The position numbers and the translations under genes are program-made. This document shows, piece by piece, positions 7,351 through 15,178 of a stretch of 64,000 nt of DNA. The DNA lies in the NCBI GenBank assembly GCA_937976375.1, contig CALJRU010000030.1, forward strand, positions 114,509 to 178,508, given 5' to 3'. Each line of letters starts with the position of its first letter. Positions within the stretch are counted from its first letter, which is position 1. The stretch is from an uncultured Peptococcaceae bacterium. Lineage in GTDB: Bacteria > Bacillota > Peptococcia > Peptococcales > Peptococcaceae. Below the pieces are notes generated by a model. That model saw only the letters and a program-made list of their open reading frames with translations. It had not been told where the DNA came from and did not search any database.

Positions 7351-8198
7351 TGTTGATCACCTCGAATCATGAGTGCGAACACATCGTCAATGCCACTGTG
7401 TTCAATGGCGATGTCCGGGTAATTTTCACGATAAAATTGCTTCTGGTTGGTGAGACATTGGCAGCCGTAGTTTTCTTGTTTGACGCGCAAAATATATGAA
7501 TGATCGAGCTGTTCAAACTGTTCAGACGTCACCTTGAGCACGGCATAGTCGGACAGCAGCACGTCGGTATCTTCATGGAAAATAATGTGTCCGTCATGGA
7601 TCATGTAGAGATCGTCGCAAAGGTTTTCAAGATCACTGGAAATATGGGAACTGATGAGAATGGCGCGGTCTTCGTCTTCTTCCATGAAGCTGCGCAGTTC
7701 ATCCAGCAAGTCTTCGCGCGCCAGGGGATCAAGGCCTGCGGTTGGTTCATCGAGGAGGAGCAGTTTGGCGTTGTGGCTGGTGGCAATGAGCACTTTGAGC
7801 TTGGCGTTCATGCCAGTGGAAAAATCTTTGATTTTCTTTTTCAGCGGCAGGCCCATGGCTTCGGCACGATGCAAAAAATCTGCTTTATTAAAGTGCTCGT
7901 AAAATGCCGCTAAAATTGGTGCAATGTCTTTAATGGTGAGATGGCCGTTGAAAGTCGCATTGGAAAGTACGACACCAATATTTTGGCGATCTTCTGGTGT
8001 GATGGCATCAAATGGTTTGTTAAAAAGCAAGCCTTCGCCGCCGTCGGTGTTGATGAGTCCGAGGATGGCCTTAAATGTTGTGCTTTTTCCGGCGCCGTTG
8101 CGGCCAATGAGACCGGTAATGGTGCCAGGCTGAACGCTCAGGGTACAATCAAGGGTAAAGCCAGAATAGTGCTTTTGCAGGTGATTGAGTGTGATCAT
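7347..8198 (-). CDS. ABC transporter ATP-binding protein (YtrB/BcrA-like)
   Basis: 283 residues. The Walker A is GLIGRNGAGKST (about 31-42), the signature is KDFSTGMNAKLK (about 126, a variant of LSGGQ), the Walker B is LLLLDEPTAGLDP, and the switch His is in ILISSHISSDLE. The C-terminal 70 residues form an extra domain, common in drug-exporter ATPases. It hydrolyses ATP at the cytoplasmic face to drive export through the two downstream permeases. It overlaps its neighbours by four bases on both sides, the layout of a tightly coupled operon. Confidence 0.92.
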   Translation of the reverse strand: MITLNHLQKHYSGFTLDCTLSVQPGTITGLIGRNGAGKSTTFKAILGLINTDGGEGLLFNKPFDAITPEDRQNIGVVLSNATFNGHLTIKDIAPILAAFYEHFNKADFLHRAEAMGLPLKKKIKDFSTGMNAKLKVLIATSHNAKLLLLDEPTAGLDPLAREDLLDELRSFMEEDEDRAILISSHISSDLENLCDDLYMIHDGHIIFHEDTDVLLSDYAVLKVTSEQFEQLDHSYILRVKQENYGCQCLTNQKQFYRENYPDIAIEHSGIDDVFALMIRGDQQ

Positions 8199-8572
8199 TT
8201 TGATCCCTCCAATAGGATGTCGAATAGGTCGCGCATATCATCGTCGCTGATGCCAAGGCGCCGCCCTTTCAAGATGGCTTGTTCCAGGGCTGCTTCTACT
8301 TCCTTGCGTTGTTCTTCTAATAACAGTTCGCTGTTGGTGGCTGTTACATAAGTGCCTTTGCCGTGGATGGTGTGGGTAAAGCCTTCTGCTTCCAAGGCAT
8401 CGTAGGCTTTCTTTACGGTAAGTGCGCTGATTTTGAGCTCTTTTGATAAACTGCGCACCGAAGGCAAGGCGTCATTTTCAACGAGTTCGCCATCGCGAAT
8501 CAGCTTTTTTACTTGGTCAACGATTTGTTCATAGATTGGTACCATGAGAGAGTGATTGATGATGATCTTCAA
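8195..8572 (-). CDS. GntR-family regulator, YtrA type
   Basis: 125 residues using a TTG start at 8572 with GGAGG 7 bases upstream; no ATG fits the conserved N-terminus KIIINHSLMVPIYEQIVDQV. The winged HTH spans about residues 10-75 (ALPSVRSLSKELKISALTVK). The short C-terminal tail without an effector domain is the YtrA subfamily pattern. YtrA-type proteins repress their own ABC exporter operon and are relieved by envelope stress. Inverted repeats around the promoter at 8594-8642 are the likely operator. Confidence 0.88.
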   Translation of the reverse strand: MKIIINHSLMVPIYEQIVDQVKKLIRDGELVENDALPSVRSLSKELKISALTVKKAYDALEAEGFTHTIHGKGTYVTATNSELLLEEQRKEVEAALEQAILKGRRLGISDDDMRDLFDILLEGSK

Positions 8573-8593
8573 TGGAATTCCTCCTCTCGTTAT

Positions 8594-8642
8594 AAACAGT
8601 GTATAACAGCAGGAAACTGTTGTCAAGTGTTATATACTGTTT
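8594..8642 (-). promoter_or_regulatory. Promoter and GntR/YtrA operator of the ABC-2 exporter operon
   Basis: AAACAGTGTATAAC (8594-8607) and GTTATATACTGTTT (8629-8642) are inverted copies with 13 of 14 bases matching. Between them on the minus strand lie TTGACA (-35) and, 15-17 bases on, TATACA/TACACT (-10). A repressor dimer on each arm would flank and block the promoter, as known for YtrA-type regulators. Confidence 0.72.
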
Positions 8643-8645
8643 ATT

Positions 8646-8671
8646 AAAAAAGACCCTCGTTGCGAGGGTCT
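8646..8671 (-). terminator. Terminator of the sigma factor operon
   Basis: Minus strand AGACCCTCG-CAA-CGAGGGTCT followed by T residues, about 40 bases after the stop at 8710. Confidence 0.87.
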
Positions 8672-8709
8672 GTAAAATATGGCGAAAAGGGTGAATTTCT
8701 ATAAAATTA

Positions 8710-10221
8710 TCACTCTCGCAATGAGATGCCATCAACAGTGACATCGAACATCAGTGATCGAGGTTGGATAGAAGAAAATGGCGAAAATTCAGAGTAGTAA
8801 TCGCGGCTGAGGCTATAGGATTCTGCCGACATGGCAGGATATTGGAGAAGCTCTTCCTGGTGAATGTACGTTGCTTGGCTGTTGTAAAATTGGTTACCCT
8901 CGAGAGGAGTGAACGAATAAATGATGTAGCCGCGATAATTTTCTCCTTGACGAGGGAAAGAGAAGTTGGCGAAAATAAGATCATATGGCTCGATGATTGT
9001 GAAAATAGGGTCGACTTTTGTACGGGTTTCAATGGAATAATAAGGTGCTGAAAAATGTTCTCCATTGTTGTCGTAGAAGATACGGCCAGTGACTTCGCTG
9101 GCTAAGAGGGCGCTTTGCGGTGTTTGTCCATAAGCAGGATTTAATTGAATGGTATCGGTTCCTTTGAAACCAGGATTGGTGAGCCAGTGAAAATAGTGGA
9201 AAAGCACCAGGCGTGGCTGTTCGCCAGGTATCAGAACGACGATATTGGTCATATCAATGCTGTGTTTCTCATGAATAAGAACGCCAGAATCATATTCTTT
9301 TGTATCGGAATTGAGAAGCACCTGCGTGGCGCCTTCGCACGCCGCAATGTCTTCGGCAGATAGATCGTTCAAGATGTATTCAGGGAAACCAAGGTCGATC
9401 AGATGATGCTTTGTTTCTTCAATGTTTGGTGTGAGTGTATTCTCTTTTGTGCTCCATTCCATGGAATAATTATTGAAGAAGAGATAGCCGCAGGTGCTGC
9501 CAACGAGAAGAAGGGCAACAAGGATCAAGGTGAAGGATCGGTTTGAAATCTGCACTGGTGCTGGCTGAAGAACGTAGCCAAGATTGTCCAGCGCTTTAAA
9601 GGTGCGGGAAATGATCCAGAGAATGAGGATAAAAATGAAAATCAATACAACAAGAATCTGCCAAGAATTGAAATAGAAGTTACTTTTAAGTTGCAGAAAG
9701 ACCATGGCATTAGGTACTAGACTCCATGCCAGCAGTGCCAATACACCAAGCGCTTTTGAACGAAGACCCATTTTCTTTTGAATGTTTCGGAGCCCGCGCC
9801 AGAAGCAAAACAGAGAAAGCGCTATAAAGAGGGCATTAAGGAATAGCGCGAATAATGTGAAGGCCTCTGAAAGTGGTGGAAGTTCAATAATGGTGGTGTT
9901 TAAAATCAGTTTGGCGAATAAATAGATCGCATGGAACACTTCAAGAATGTAGCAGAAGCCAAACCAGCGATTTTCATGCTGCAAGGCACGAAATCCAAGC
10001 AGCACCAGGATTTGACCAATGGCTGGGAGAATAAAATCAAGCCCTATGAAGCCAATGGTAAAAGTATAGAGAAAATACCCAATAAGAATGCGGTTTAATG
10101 CCGTTTTTCCAGGAACTGTTTGCGCGACGATGTCGTCTGGCGGCAAGTCCGCCACACTGCGCCGCAACATGGTCTCGAAATCCTGGTCGTTTTCGAAGGT
10201 GTGTCGAGAATCAGTCATCAT
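8710..10221 (-). CDS. Membrane protein paired with an ECF sigma factor (candidate anti-sigma/sensor)
   Basis: About 503 residues; ATG at 10221 or 10218 fits GGGAGG better than the GTG at 10227. The first 45 residues are soluble and acidic (FENDQDFETMLRRSVADLPPDD). Residues about 45-235 contain six hydrophobic segments, and a seventh lies near 228-250. A large domain of about 250 residues follows, probably extracytoplasmic, with no family I recognise. The gene overlaps the ECF sigma gene by about 11 bases, the standard position of an anti-sigma factor. The short N-terminal segment would then hold the sigma factor, and the C-terminal domain would sense the envelope. I see no zinc-binding anti-sigma (HxxxCxxC) motif. 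Confidence 0.6.
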   Translation of the reverse strand: MMTDSRHTFENDQDFETMLRRSVADLPPDDIVAQTVPGKTALNRILIGYFLYTFTIGFIGLDFILPAIGQILVLLGFRALQHENRWFGFCYILEVFHAIYLFAKLILNTTIIELPPLSEAFTLFALFLNALFIALSLFCFWRGLRNIQKKMGLRSKALGVLALLAWSLVPNAMVFLQLKSNFYFNSWQILVVLIFIFILILWIISRTFKALDNLGYVLQPAPVQISNRSFTLILVALLLVGSTCGYLFFNNYSMEWSTKENTLTPNIEETKHHLIDLGFPEYILNDLSAEDIAACEGATQVLLNSDTKEYDSGVLIHEKHSIDMTNIVVLIPGEQPRLVLFHYFHWLTNPGFKGTDTIQLNPAYGQTPQSALLASEVTGRIFYDNNGEHFSAPYYSIETRTKVDPIFTIIEPYDLIFANFSFPRQGENYRGYIIYSFTPLEGNQFYNSQATYIHQEELLQYPAMSAESYSLSRDYYSEFSPFSSIQPRSLMFDVTVDGISLRE

Positions 10222-10753
10222 GGTCACCTCCCAACAGCTTTTGTAAAGTTTTTCTTAAACGGTAAAGCCGGCCTTCGACGGCACGTTCTGTAATCCCTAG
10301 TTCGGCGGCGATTTGAGCGGTCGACTGCAAGTAATAGTATTTTCTATAAAACAAGAGACGATCGCGGGAGGAAAGCCGGTTCAATGCTGCCTCTAGGGCT
10401 TTTTGCTGCTCCTGCAGCAAAATTTTTTCCTCTGGCGTTGGTTCCGATGACGGGAGATTTTCGGGAAGATCTCCTGTACTGTTGTGGCGCGCAAGCGCAC
10501 GAACGTGGTTTAATGCCGTGTTTCTGGTGATGGCTGTGAGCCAGGCTTTCCAACTGCCTTTTTTAGGGTTGTACTGATCAATATTGTTCCAAACACGCAT
10601 GATTACTTCTGCGAGACAGTCTTCCTGATCTTGTGGATTGTGCAGGATTGGTGCGATAATATAGCGCATCAGTGGTTCGTAGTGCGTGGATAGGGCCGTC
10701 AGGCCATCTTCGCTTTTTTTCTGGAGCAATGCAATAATGTCCTGCTCTTTCAT
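10211..10753 (-). CDS. ECF-family RNA polymerase sigma factor
   Basis: 180 residues with region 2 (DQEDCLAEVIMRVWNNIDQY, about 41-60, and then WLTAITRNTALNHVR) and region 4 HTH (DRLLFYRKYYY...AQIAAELGITERAVEGRLYRLR, about 125-170), linked by a short acidic stretch. Start ATG at 10753 follows GGGAGGCG. ECF sigma factors redirect polymerase to stress genes. The downstream membrane protein probably controls its activity. Confidence 0.93.
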   Translation of the reverse strand: MKEQDIIALLQKKSEDGLTALSTHYEPLMRYIIAPILHNPQDQEDCLAEVIMRVWNNIDQYNPKKGSWKAWLTAITRNTALNHVRALARHNSTGDLPENLPSSEPTPEEKILLQEQQKALEAALNRLSSRDRLLFYRKYYYLQSTAQIAAELGITERAVEGRLYRLRKTLQKLLGGDHDD

Positions 10754-10877
10754 GTCATCGCCTCCCCTCGATGGTTTCTTCTATTCAATAATACCCGAGA
10801 AAATGGGAAAACCCACGGATCTTTTGATCATATTATGATGAAATTTGTTGGGCATGTCATCGATTGTTTCATAAAGA

Positions 10878-10933
10878 GCATAAAAAATAACGGATATTCG
10901 GTGAAATGATCGAATATCCGTTATTTTTTATGC
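10878..10933. terminator. Perfect 23-bp inverted repeat, bidirectional terminator
   Basis: GCATAAAAAATAACGGATAT (plus TCG) is mirrored exactly by CGAATATCCGTTATTTTTTATGC around a 10-base loop. It has A-rich and T-rich ends, so it can stop transcription in either direction. On the minus strand it terminates the nitroreductase gene. Confidence 0.8.
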
Positions 10934-10958
10934 GGATGCTGAGGCGCAATTTGGATGG

Positions 10959-11705
10959 TTATTCTTTGAGAAATCCTTGCTTTTGCAAGGTTTCAAGCAG
11001 GCTTGGAGATGCGTCAGGCACAGCAGCCATGCGTGCCGCCATTTGGGCGGTGAAGGTGTCTACGGGTTTTTTGGTGTCGCGCAGATCATAATATTGATGC
11101 ACGATGTTGTCGTAATCGGCAAGGGCGGTCAGCGGTTCGCTAATCGGTTCATAGCGGTTTTCCATGACGACAAATTTACGAGGCAGGCGTGGCTTTAGTG
11201 CCGGTTCCTGATCAGGCACGCCGATGGCGAGCCCCAGGCAAGGGAAGGTGTATGCTGGCAGTTCGAGCAAATCAATGACAGCCTGCATGTCGTTATTGAT
11301 GCTGCCAAGAATGACACAGCCGAGGTCCATGCTTTCTGCGGCAGTCACCATGTTCATCGTCATCAATGTAGCGTCGTAGAAGGTTGGGAAGAAGCGTTCG
11401 GTGCGGCCCATGCCGTCGGCAGGCACGTTCTGCGCTTCTGCGATGCGGACATTGCGATTCATATCGGCGACGATGACAAATAAAGCCGCTGCTTCGGCAA
11501 CATAGGCTTGTTTGCAAATGGCGGCAAGCGCTTGCTGTTTGTCTTTGTCGGTGATATGGATGATGCTGGCTGCTTGCAGGAAGGTGTAAGTGGGCGTATG
11601 GCTGGCTGCATCAAGAATGGCGTCAAGCTGATCAGCAGTAAGCGGTGTGTCTTTGAATTTGCGAATGCTGCGATGGTTCAGTTGGTGTTGTAACGTTTCG
11701 TTCAT
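10959..11705 (-). CDS. Nitroreductase-family FMN oxidoreductase (NfrA/NfsA type)
   Basis: 248 residues from the ATG at 11705 (AAAGGATTGATCGCC upstream). The longer open frame reaches into a tRNA and is not coding there. The family signature at the N-terminus is NHRSIRKFKDTPLT, with the FMN-binding Arg-Ser-Ile-Arg. TYTFLQAAS and GLAIGVPDQEPALKPRLP are typical of the NAD(P)H-dependent NfrA/NfsA group. It reduces nitro compounds, flavins or quinones using NAD(P)H. It is a single gene, downstream of two tRNA-Thr genes but separated by their terminator. Confidence 0.9.
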   Translation of the reverse strand: MNETLQHQLNHRSIRKFKDTPLTADQLDAILDAASHTPTYTFLQAASIIHITDKDKQQALAAICKQAYVAEAAALFVIVADMNRNVRIAEAQNVPADGMGRTERFFPTFYDATLMTMNMVTAAESMDLGCVILGSINNDMQAVIDLLELPAYTFPCLGLAIGVPDQEPALKPRLPRKFVVMENRYEPISEPLTALADYDNIVHQYYDLRDTKKPVDTFTAQMAARMAAVPDASPSLLETLQKQGFLKE

Positions 11706-11762
11706 GGCGATCAATCCTTTCGTTTTTTTATAGCATAGCGCAAAAAATAAGAAATTGGCAAT

Positions 11763-11795
11763 AAAAAAACACCAGAAGGCCGTACCTTCTGGTGT
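11763..11795 (-). terminator. Terminator after the tRNA-Thr pair
   Basis: Minus strand ACACCAGAAGG-TACGG-CCTTCTGGTGT followed by seven T. Confidence 0.88.
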
Positions 11796-11797
11796 GA

Positions 11798-11870
11798 AGC
11801 TGATGACCGGACTTGAACCGGTGACCTGCTGATTACGAATCAGCTGCTCTACCAACTGAGCCACATCAGC
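11798..11870 (-). tRNA. tRNA-Thr (anticodon CGT)
   Basis: Minus-strand cloverleaf: acceptor GCTGATG/CATCAGC, anticodon stem GCTGA/TCAGC around loop TTCGTAA, T arm CCGGTTCAAGTCCGG. Anticodon CGT reads ACG. No CCA is encoded. It is the second gene of a two-tRNA transcript. Confidence 0.95.
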
Positions 11871-11877
11871 AAGAGGA

Positions 11878-11950
11878 AGCCGACAATGGGACTCGAACCC
11901 GCAACCTGCTGATTACAAATCAGCTGCTCTACCAATTGAGCTATATCGGC
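11878..11950 (-). tRNA. tRNA-Thr (anticodon TGT)
   Basis: Minus-strand cloverleaf: acceptor GCCGATA paired to TGTCGGC, D arm GCTCAATTGGTAGAGC, anticodon stem GCTGA/TCAGC with loop TTTGTAA, T arm GCGGGTTCGAGTCCCAT. Anticodon TGT reads ACA. It shares an identical anticodon stem with the neighbouring tRNA-Thr. Confidence 0.95.
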
Positions 11951-11965
11951 AAATGCATCTCCTAT

Positions 11966-11994
11966 ATATTAGCATTGTGTTGGAAAAAATGCAA
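11966..11994 (-). promoter_or_regulatory. Promoter of the tRNA-Thr pair
   Basis: Minus strand TTGCAT (11989-11994), 17-base spacer, TAATAT (11966-11971). Confidence 0.7.
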
Positions 11995-12145
11995 GCACAT
12001 TTCAGGATTTTTTTAGATTCTTTTAAAGATGTTATGAAAGACTTCAAAATCTAGTAAAGAAGTGGTATTATTCATTTATATGTTGGGTATTGCAGATATA
12101 TCTTGTAGAATTGGAAAAAATATAAAATATACGTATACAGAACTC

Positions 12146-12174
12146 TTGACGTTTGCCCAATAACCGTGGATAAT
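12146..12174 (+). promoter_or_regulatory. Promoter of the XRE regulator gene
   Basis: TTGACG (12146-12151), 17-base spacer, GATAAT (12169-12174). Transcription would start near 12181, about 130 bases before the coding start. Confidence 0.72.
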
Positions 12175-12180
12175 ATTGAT

Positions 12181-12312
12181 AAGCAAATAAGAATATGTCA
12201 TTCAGTGTTTTCATGTGTTCTGGGGGGAACAAACGCATATGAAGTCATGGCTCTTTAAAAAGAGCGATTTGCTCAACGTACAAATTTTTTAGGAAGGGAA
12301 GTTAGAAAATCG
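12181..12312 (+). other. Long 5' leader of the XRE regulator gene
   Basis: About 130 bases separate the inferred transcription start from the ATG at 12313. The leader contains ATGTGTTC-TGGGGG-GAAC with a following AAACGCAT, which can pair, and a second small hairpin GGCTCTTT-AA-AAAGAGC ending near 12266. A U-rich stretch (AATTTTTTAGG) lies just before the ribosome binding site. I do not recognise a known riboswitch. Confidence 0.4.
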
Positions 12313-12555
12313 ATGAAAGCGTCCGATGAAATCTTTGAAAAAAAACAGAAGCTGGTGCACGAAATCCTTCGCACGAGAAGAGAAATGGGGATGACCCAGA
12401 AAAATATTGAGGCGGCATGCGGGGTTAAACAGCCAGTCATCGCGCGTATGGAAAGAGGGTTGACGGATCCTCAGCTGACGACCATCCTCAAGGTGTTGCG
12501 CCCACTGGGGAAAACTTTGAAGATTGTAGATATTGAAGAAGACAGCGAAAAATAA
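12313..12555 (+). CDS. Small XRE-family helix-turn-helix protein
   Basis: 80 residues. An N-terminal helix (residues 1-25) is followed by a Cro/cI-type HTH: RREMGMTQKNIEAACGVKQP and then VIARMERG. The C-terminus LGKTLKIVDIEE resembles HigA/MqsA-type antitoxins and short XRE regulators. GGAAGGGAAG lies upstream. No toxin gene is adjacent; the next gene on the same strand is radA, after a terminator. It may be an orphan regulator. Targets are unknown. Confidence 0.82.
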   Translation: MKASDEIFEKKQKLVHEILRTRREMGMTQKNIEAACGVKQPVIARMERGLTDPQLTTILKVLRPLGKTLKIVDIEEDSEK

Positions 12556-12569
12556 TTATGGATAAACTG

Positions 12570-12599
12570 AAATGCGCCCTTTTTAGGTCGCATTTTTTG
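12570..12599 (+). terminator. Terminator between XRE gene and radA
   Basis: AAATGCG (12570-12576) pairs with CGCATTT (12589-12595), followed by T residues. Confidence 0.75.
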
Positions 12600-12665
12600 T
12601 AAATAGCGTTTTTAAAATGAACTCTGCTTAGATGAAGAATAATGTAAAATAAAGGAGGAGACCTC

Positions 12666-14039
12666 GTGGTAAAAGCCAAAACGAGGTATGTTTGTCAAGA
12701 GTGCGGTTATCAAACACCTAAATGGATGGGGCGTTGTCCCGATTGTGGGGCATGGAACAGCCTTGTTGAAGAAGTGATGGCTCAGCCGCAGGAAAAGAAA
12801 GCCGGTCGCCCGCATCTGCAGCCTTTGGCTGGCGGCAGCAGTAAACCAGAATCGCTTTCAGCCATTCATAGTACAGCAGCCAATCGCGTGGATACAGGCA
12901 TTCGAGAATTGAATCGCGTGCTTGGCGGCGGTTTGGTACCTGGTGAATTGGTGCTGCTGAGCGGTGATCCGGGAATTGGCAAGTCGACGCTGACCATGCA
13001 GCTGATGGATAAAATCGCAGGCAGCGGACAGGTGCTCTATGTTTCTGGCGAAGAATCAAAAGGGCAGATTCGCAATCGTGCTGAGCGACTTGGCGTGTCA
13101 AGTACACGGATTCATGTGATGACGGAAAACAATGTTGAAGTGTTGGATGCTGTTGTTCGCGGTCAGCATTGGGACCTTTTGATTATTGATTCCGTGCAGA
13201 CTATTTTTGATCCGGCGGTGCAATCAGCGCCAGGCAGTGTTTCTCAGCTGCGTGCCGTAACAGCCGTCTGCATGGGTTGGGCAAAAGGCGTTGGGATTCC
13301 CACAGTGCTTATTGGTCATGTGACAAAAGATGGAACCGTGGCTGGACCGCGTGTGTTGGAACATATGGTGGATGCTGTGCTTCTTTTTGAAGGAGATCGT
13401 CAATCTCAGTATCGAGTGCTGCGTGGGCTGAAAAACCGTTTTGGCTCTATCAATGAGATTGGCGTATTTGATATGACCGGCGAAGGCTTGGTTGAAGTGG
13501 GCGATGCTTCACGAGTGTTCCTCTCAGAGCGTGCGAGTGCGGTGAGCGGCGCTGTGGTAACAGCGCTTCTCGAAGGTTCGCGTCCCATTCTTGTGGAAAT
13601 TCAAGCATTGGCAACGAAGTCTTTCTATGGACAGTCACGCTGCATGACAACGGGGATTAAATATGACCGTGTGTCGATGTTGATCGCTGTACTGGAAAAA
13701 CGTGCCGGTTTACGGCTGGGCGACCAAGATGTATATTTGAATGTGGTGGGCGGTTTGCGTGTGGACGATCCTGCCTGCGACTTGGCAGTGGCCATGGCCA
13801 TTGCATCTAGCTATTTGGATAAATGTATTGCGCCAGATATGCTGCTGTTGGGTGAGGTTGGCTTGACAGGCGAACTGCGCCAGGTCAATCAGCTGGAGCG
13901 GCGATTGCGCGAAGCGGCGCAAATGGGTTTCCGCAAAGCGATTGTGCCAAAGCAGAAAAAGACGTTGAAGATTCCGCAGATGGAAGTCATTGAACGATCG
14001 TTTATCAACGATGTCATAAATGAATGTTGGAGGGAGTAA
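12666..14039 (+). CDS. radA: DNA repair protein RadA (Sms)
   Basis: 457 residues, full length, GTG start at 12666 after AAAGGAGGAG. The N-terminal four-Cys zinc finger (CQECGYQTPKWMGRCPDCG) is intact. The RecA-like ATPase core has Walker A GDPGIGKST (about 99-107), the RadA-specific KNRFG motif (about 257), and a C-terminal Lon-like domain (GQSRCMTTGIKYDR...LNVVGGLRVDDPACDLA). RadA is a branch-migration helicase in recombination and natural transformation. It is followed at once by disA, as in most Bacillota, where DisA monitors the branched DNA that RadA handles. Confidence 0.97.
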   Translation: MVKAKTRYVCQECGYQTPKWMGRCPDCGAWNSLVEEVMAQPQEKKAGRPHLQPLAGGSSKPESLSAIHSTAANRVDTGIRELNRVLGGGLVPGELVLLSGDPGIGKSTLTMQLMDKIAGSGQVLYVSGEESKGQIRNRAERLGVSSTRIHVMTENNVEVLDAVVRGQHWDLLIIDSVQTIFDPAVQSAPGSVSQLRAVTAVCMGWAKGVGIPTVLIGHVTKDGTVAGPRVLEHMVDAVLLFEGDRQSQYRVLRGLKNRFGSINEIGVFDMTGEGLVEVGDASRVFLSERASAVSGAVVTALLEGSRPILVEIQALATKSFYGQSRCMTTGIKYDRVSMLIAVLEKRAGLRLGDQDVYLNVVGGLRVDDPACDLAVAMAIASSYLDKCIAPDMLLLGEVGLTGELRQVNQLERRLREAAQMGFRKAIVPKQKKTLKIPQMEVIERSFINDVINECWRE

Positions 14040-14041
14040 AT

Positions 14042-15142
14042 ATGCAGCTTATTTCAAATGAAACCAATGCATTGATGGATGTTCTCAAAAAAACTGCCCC
14101 CGGCACGGAACTGCGTGAAGGTCTGGACAATGTGCTGCGCGCCAATACGGGTGGGCTGATCGTTATTGGTGATCCGGCGAAAATCAAGCCTTTGACCAAG
14201 GGTGGTTTTGAAATTGATACCGATTATTCTCCAGCCCATCTTTATGAATTGGCGAAAATGGATGGTGCCATTTTAATTTCACCGGATGTGAAACGTATCA
14301 TCAGCGCCAACACCCATCTGATGCCTGATCCAGATGTACCATCCTCTGAAACAGGTATTCGCCACCGTACAGCCGAACAGACAGCGCGCCAAACAGGGGC
14401 TTTGGTGATCTGCATTTCGCAGCGCCGTCGCGTCATTACGTTGTATAAGGGCACGTCTAAGTACGTATTAAAAGATGTAAGCGTATTGTTAAATACTGCT
14501 AACCAAGCGCTCGGAACTTTGGAAAAATATAAAGACGTTCTTGAAGAAGCCGTGCTGCGTTTGAGCGTGCAGGAATTTGACAACGTTGTGACATTGCCAG
14601 ATGTGCTTACGGTTATTCAGCGTGCAGAGCTCTTCAAACGTGTTGAGATGATGCTGCGCGTGTATTCCACGGAGCTTGGTGATGAAAGCCAATTGATTCG
14701 TATGCAGGCGGAAGAATTGAGCAGCAATGTTGAGACAGAGGAACGGTTGACCATACGTGATTATATGCTTCGGGATCCCGACAAGAGCGATAAAGAACTT
14801 TTGGAAGAGTATCTGCATCGCCTTGGCCGTTTTGACAGTGAGCAGCTGTGGGATCTGGACTTGATTGCGCGTTCGCTAAATTTGAATGAATTTCATGATA
14901 AGGACAAGCGTGTCTTTTTGGAATGCCGCGGCTATCGTATGCTGCATAAGATTCCGCGCTTGCCAAATTCTGTTATTGACAATATGGTGGAAGCGTTTGG
15001 CGATTTCCAGTCCATTTTATTGGCAAGCAATGATGAACTGGATGCAGTTGAAGGTATCGGGCCGGCACGTGTCAGCCAGATTACTCTTGGGCTGGAACGT
15101 ATCCGCAGTCAAATCATTACTGACAGCAACTGGGTACAGTGA
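14042..15142 (+). CDS. disA: DNA integrity scanning protein DisA, diadenylate cyclase
   Basis: 366 residues from the ATG at 14042 (GGAGGGAGTAAAT upstream). The N-terminal DAC domain has the catalytic motifs MDGAILIS (DGA, about 77) and GIRHRTAEQTARQ (RHR, about 108). A helical linker and a C-terminal HhH DNA-binding domain (LDAVEGIGPARVSQI, about 335) follow. It makes c-di-AMP from two ATP and stops when it meets branched DNA. It lies two bases after radA and upstream of the PIN/TRAM gene, the conserved Bacillota order. A second cyclase of the CdaA type is encoded at 33817. Confidence 0.97.
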   Translation: MQLISNETNALMDVLKKTAPGTELREGLDNVLRANTGGLIVIGDPAKIKPLTKGGFEIDTDYSPAHLYELAKMDGAILISPDVKRIISANTHLMPDPDVPSSETGIRHRTAEQTARQTGALVICISQRRRVITLYKGTSKYVLKDVSVLLNTANQALGTLEKYKDVLEEAVLRLSVQEFDNVVTLPDVLTVIQRAELFKRVEMMLRVYSTELGDESQLIRMQAEELSSNVETEERLTIRDYMLRDPDKSDKELLEEYLHRLGRFDSEQLWDLDLIARSLNLNEFHDKDKRVFLECRGYRMLHKIPRLPNSVIDNMVEAFGDFQSILLASNDELDAVEGIGPARVSQITLGLERIRSQIITDSNWVQ

Positions 15143-15178
15143 TGATGCTTTACAGCAACTTGAAAGAAGGTGAGAATC

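Noticed and set aside
10959..11864. Longer start for the nitroreductase
   Set aside because: The extra N-terminal residues are a translation of the tRNA-Thr(CGT) gene and its terminator. The ATG at 11705 has a good ribosome binding site and family-like N-terminus.
12313..12555. Antitoxin of a toxin-antitoxin pair
   Set aside because: No toxin-sized gene lies on either side. The neighbours are tRNAs and radA.
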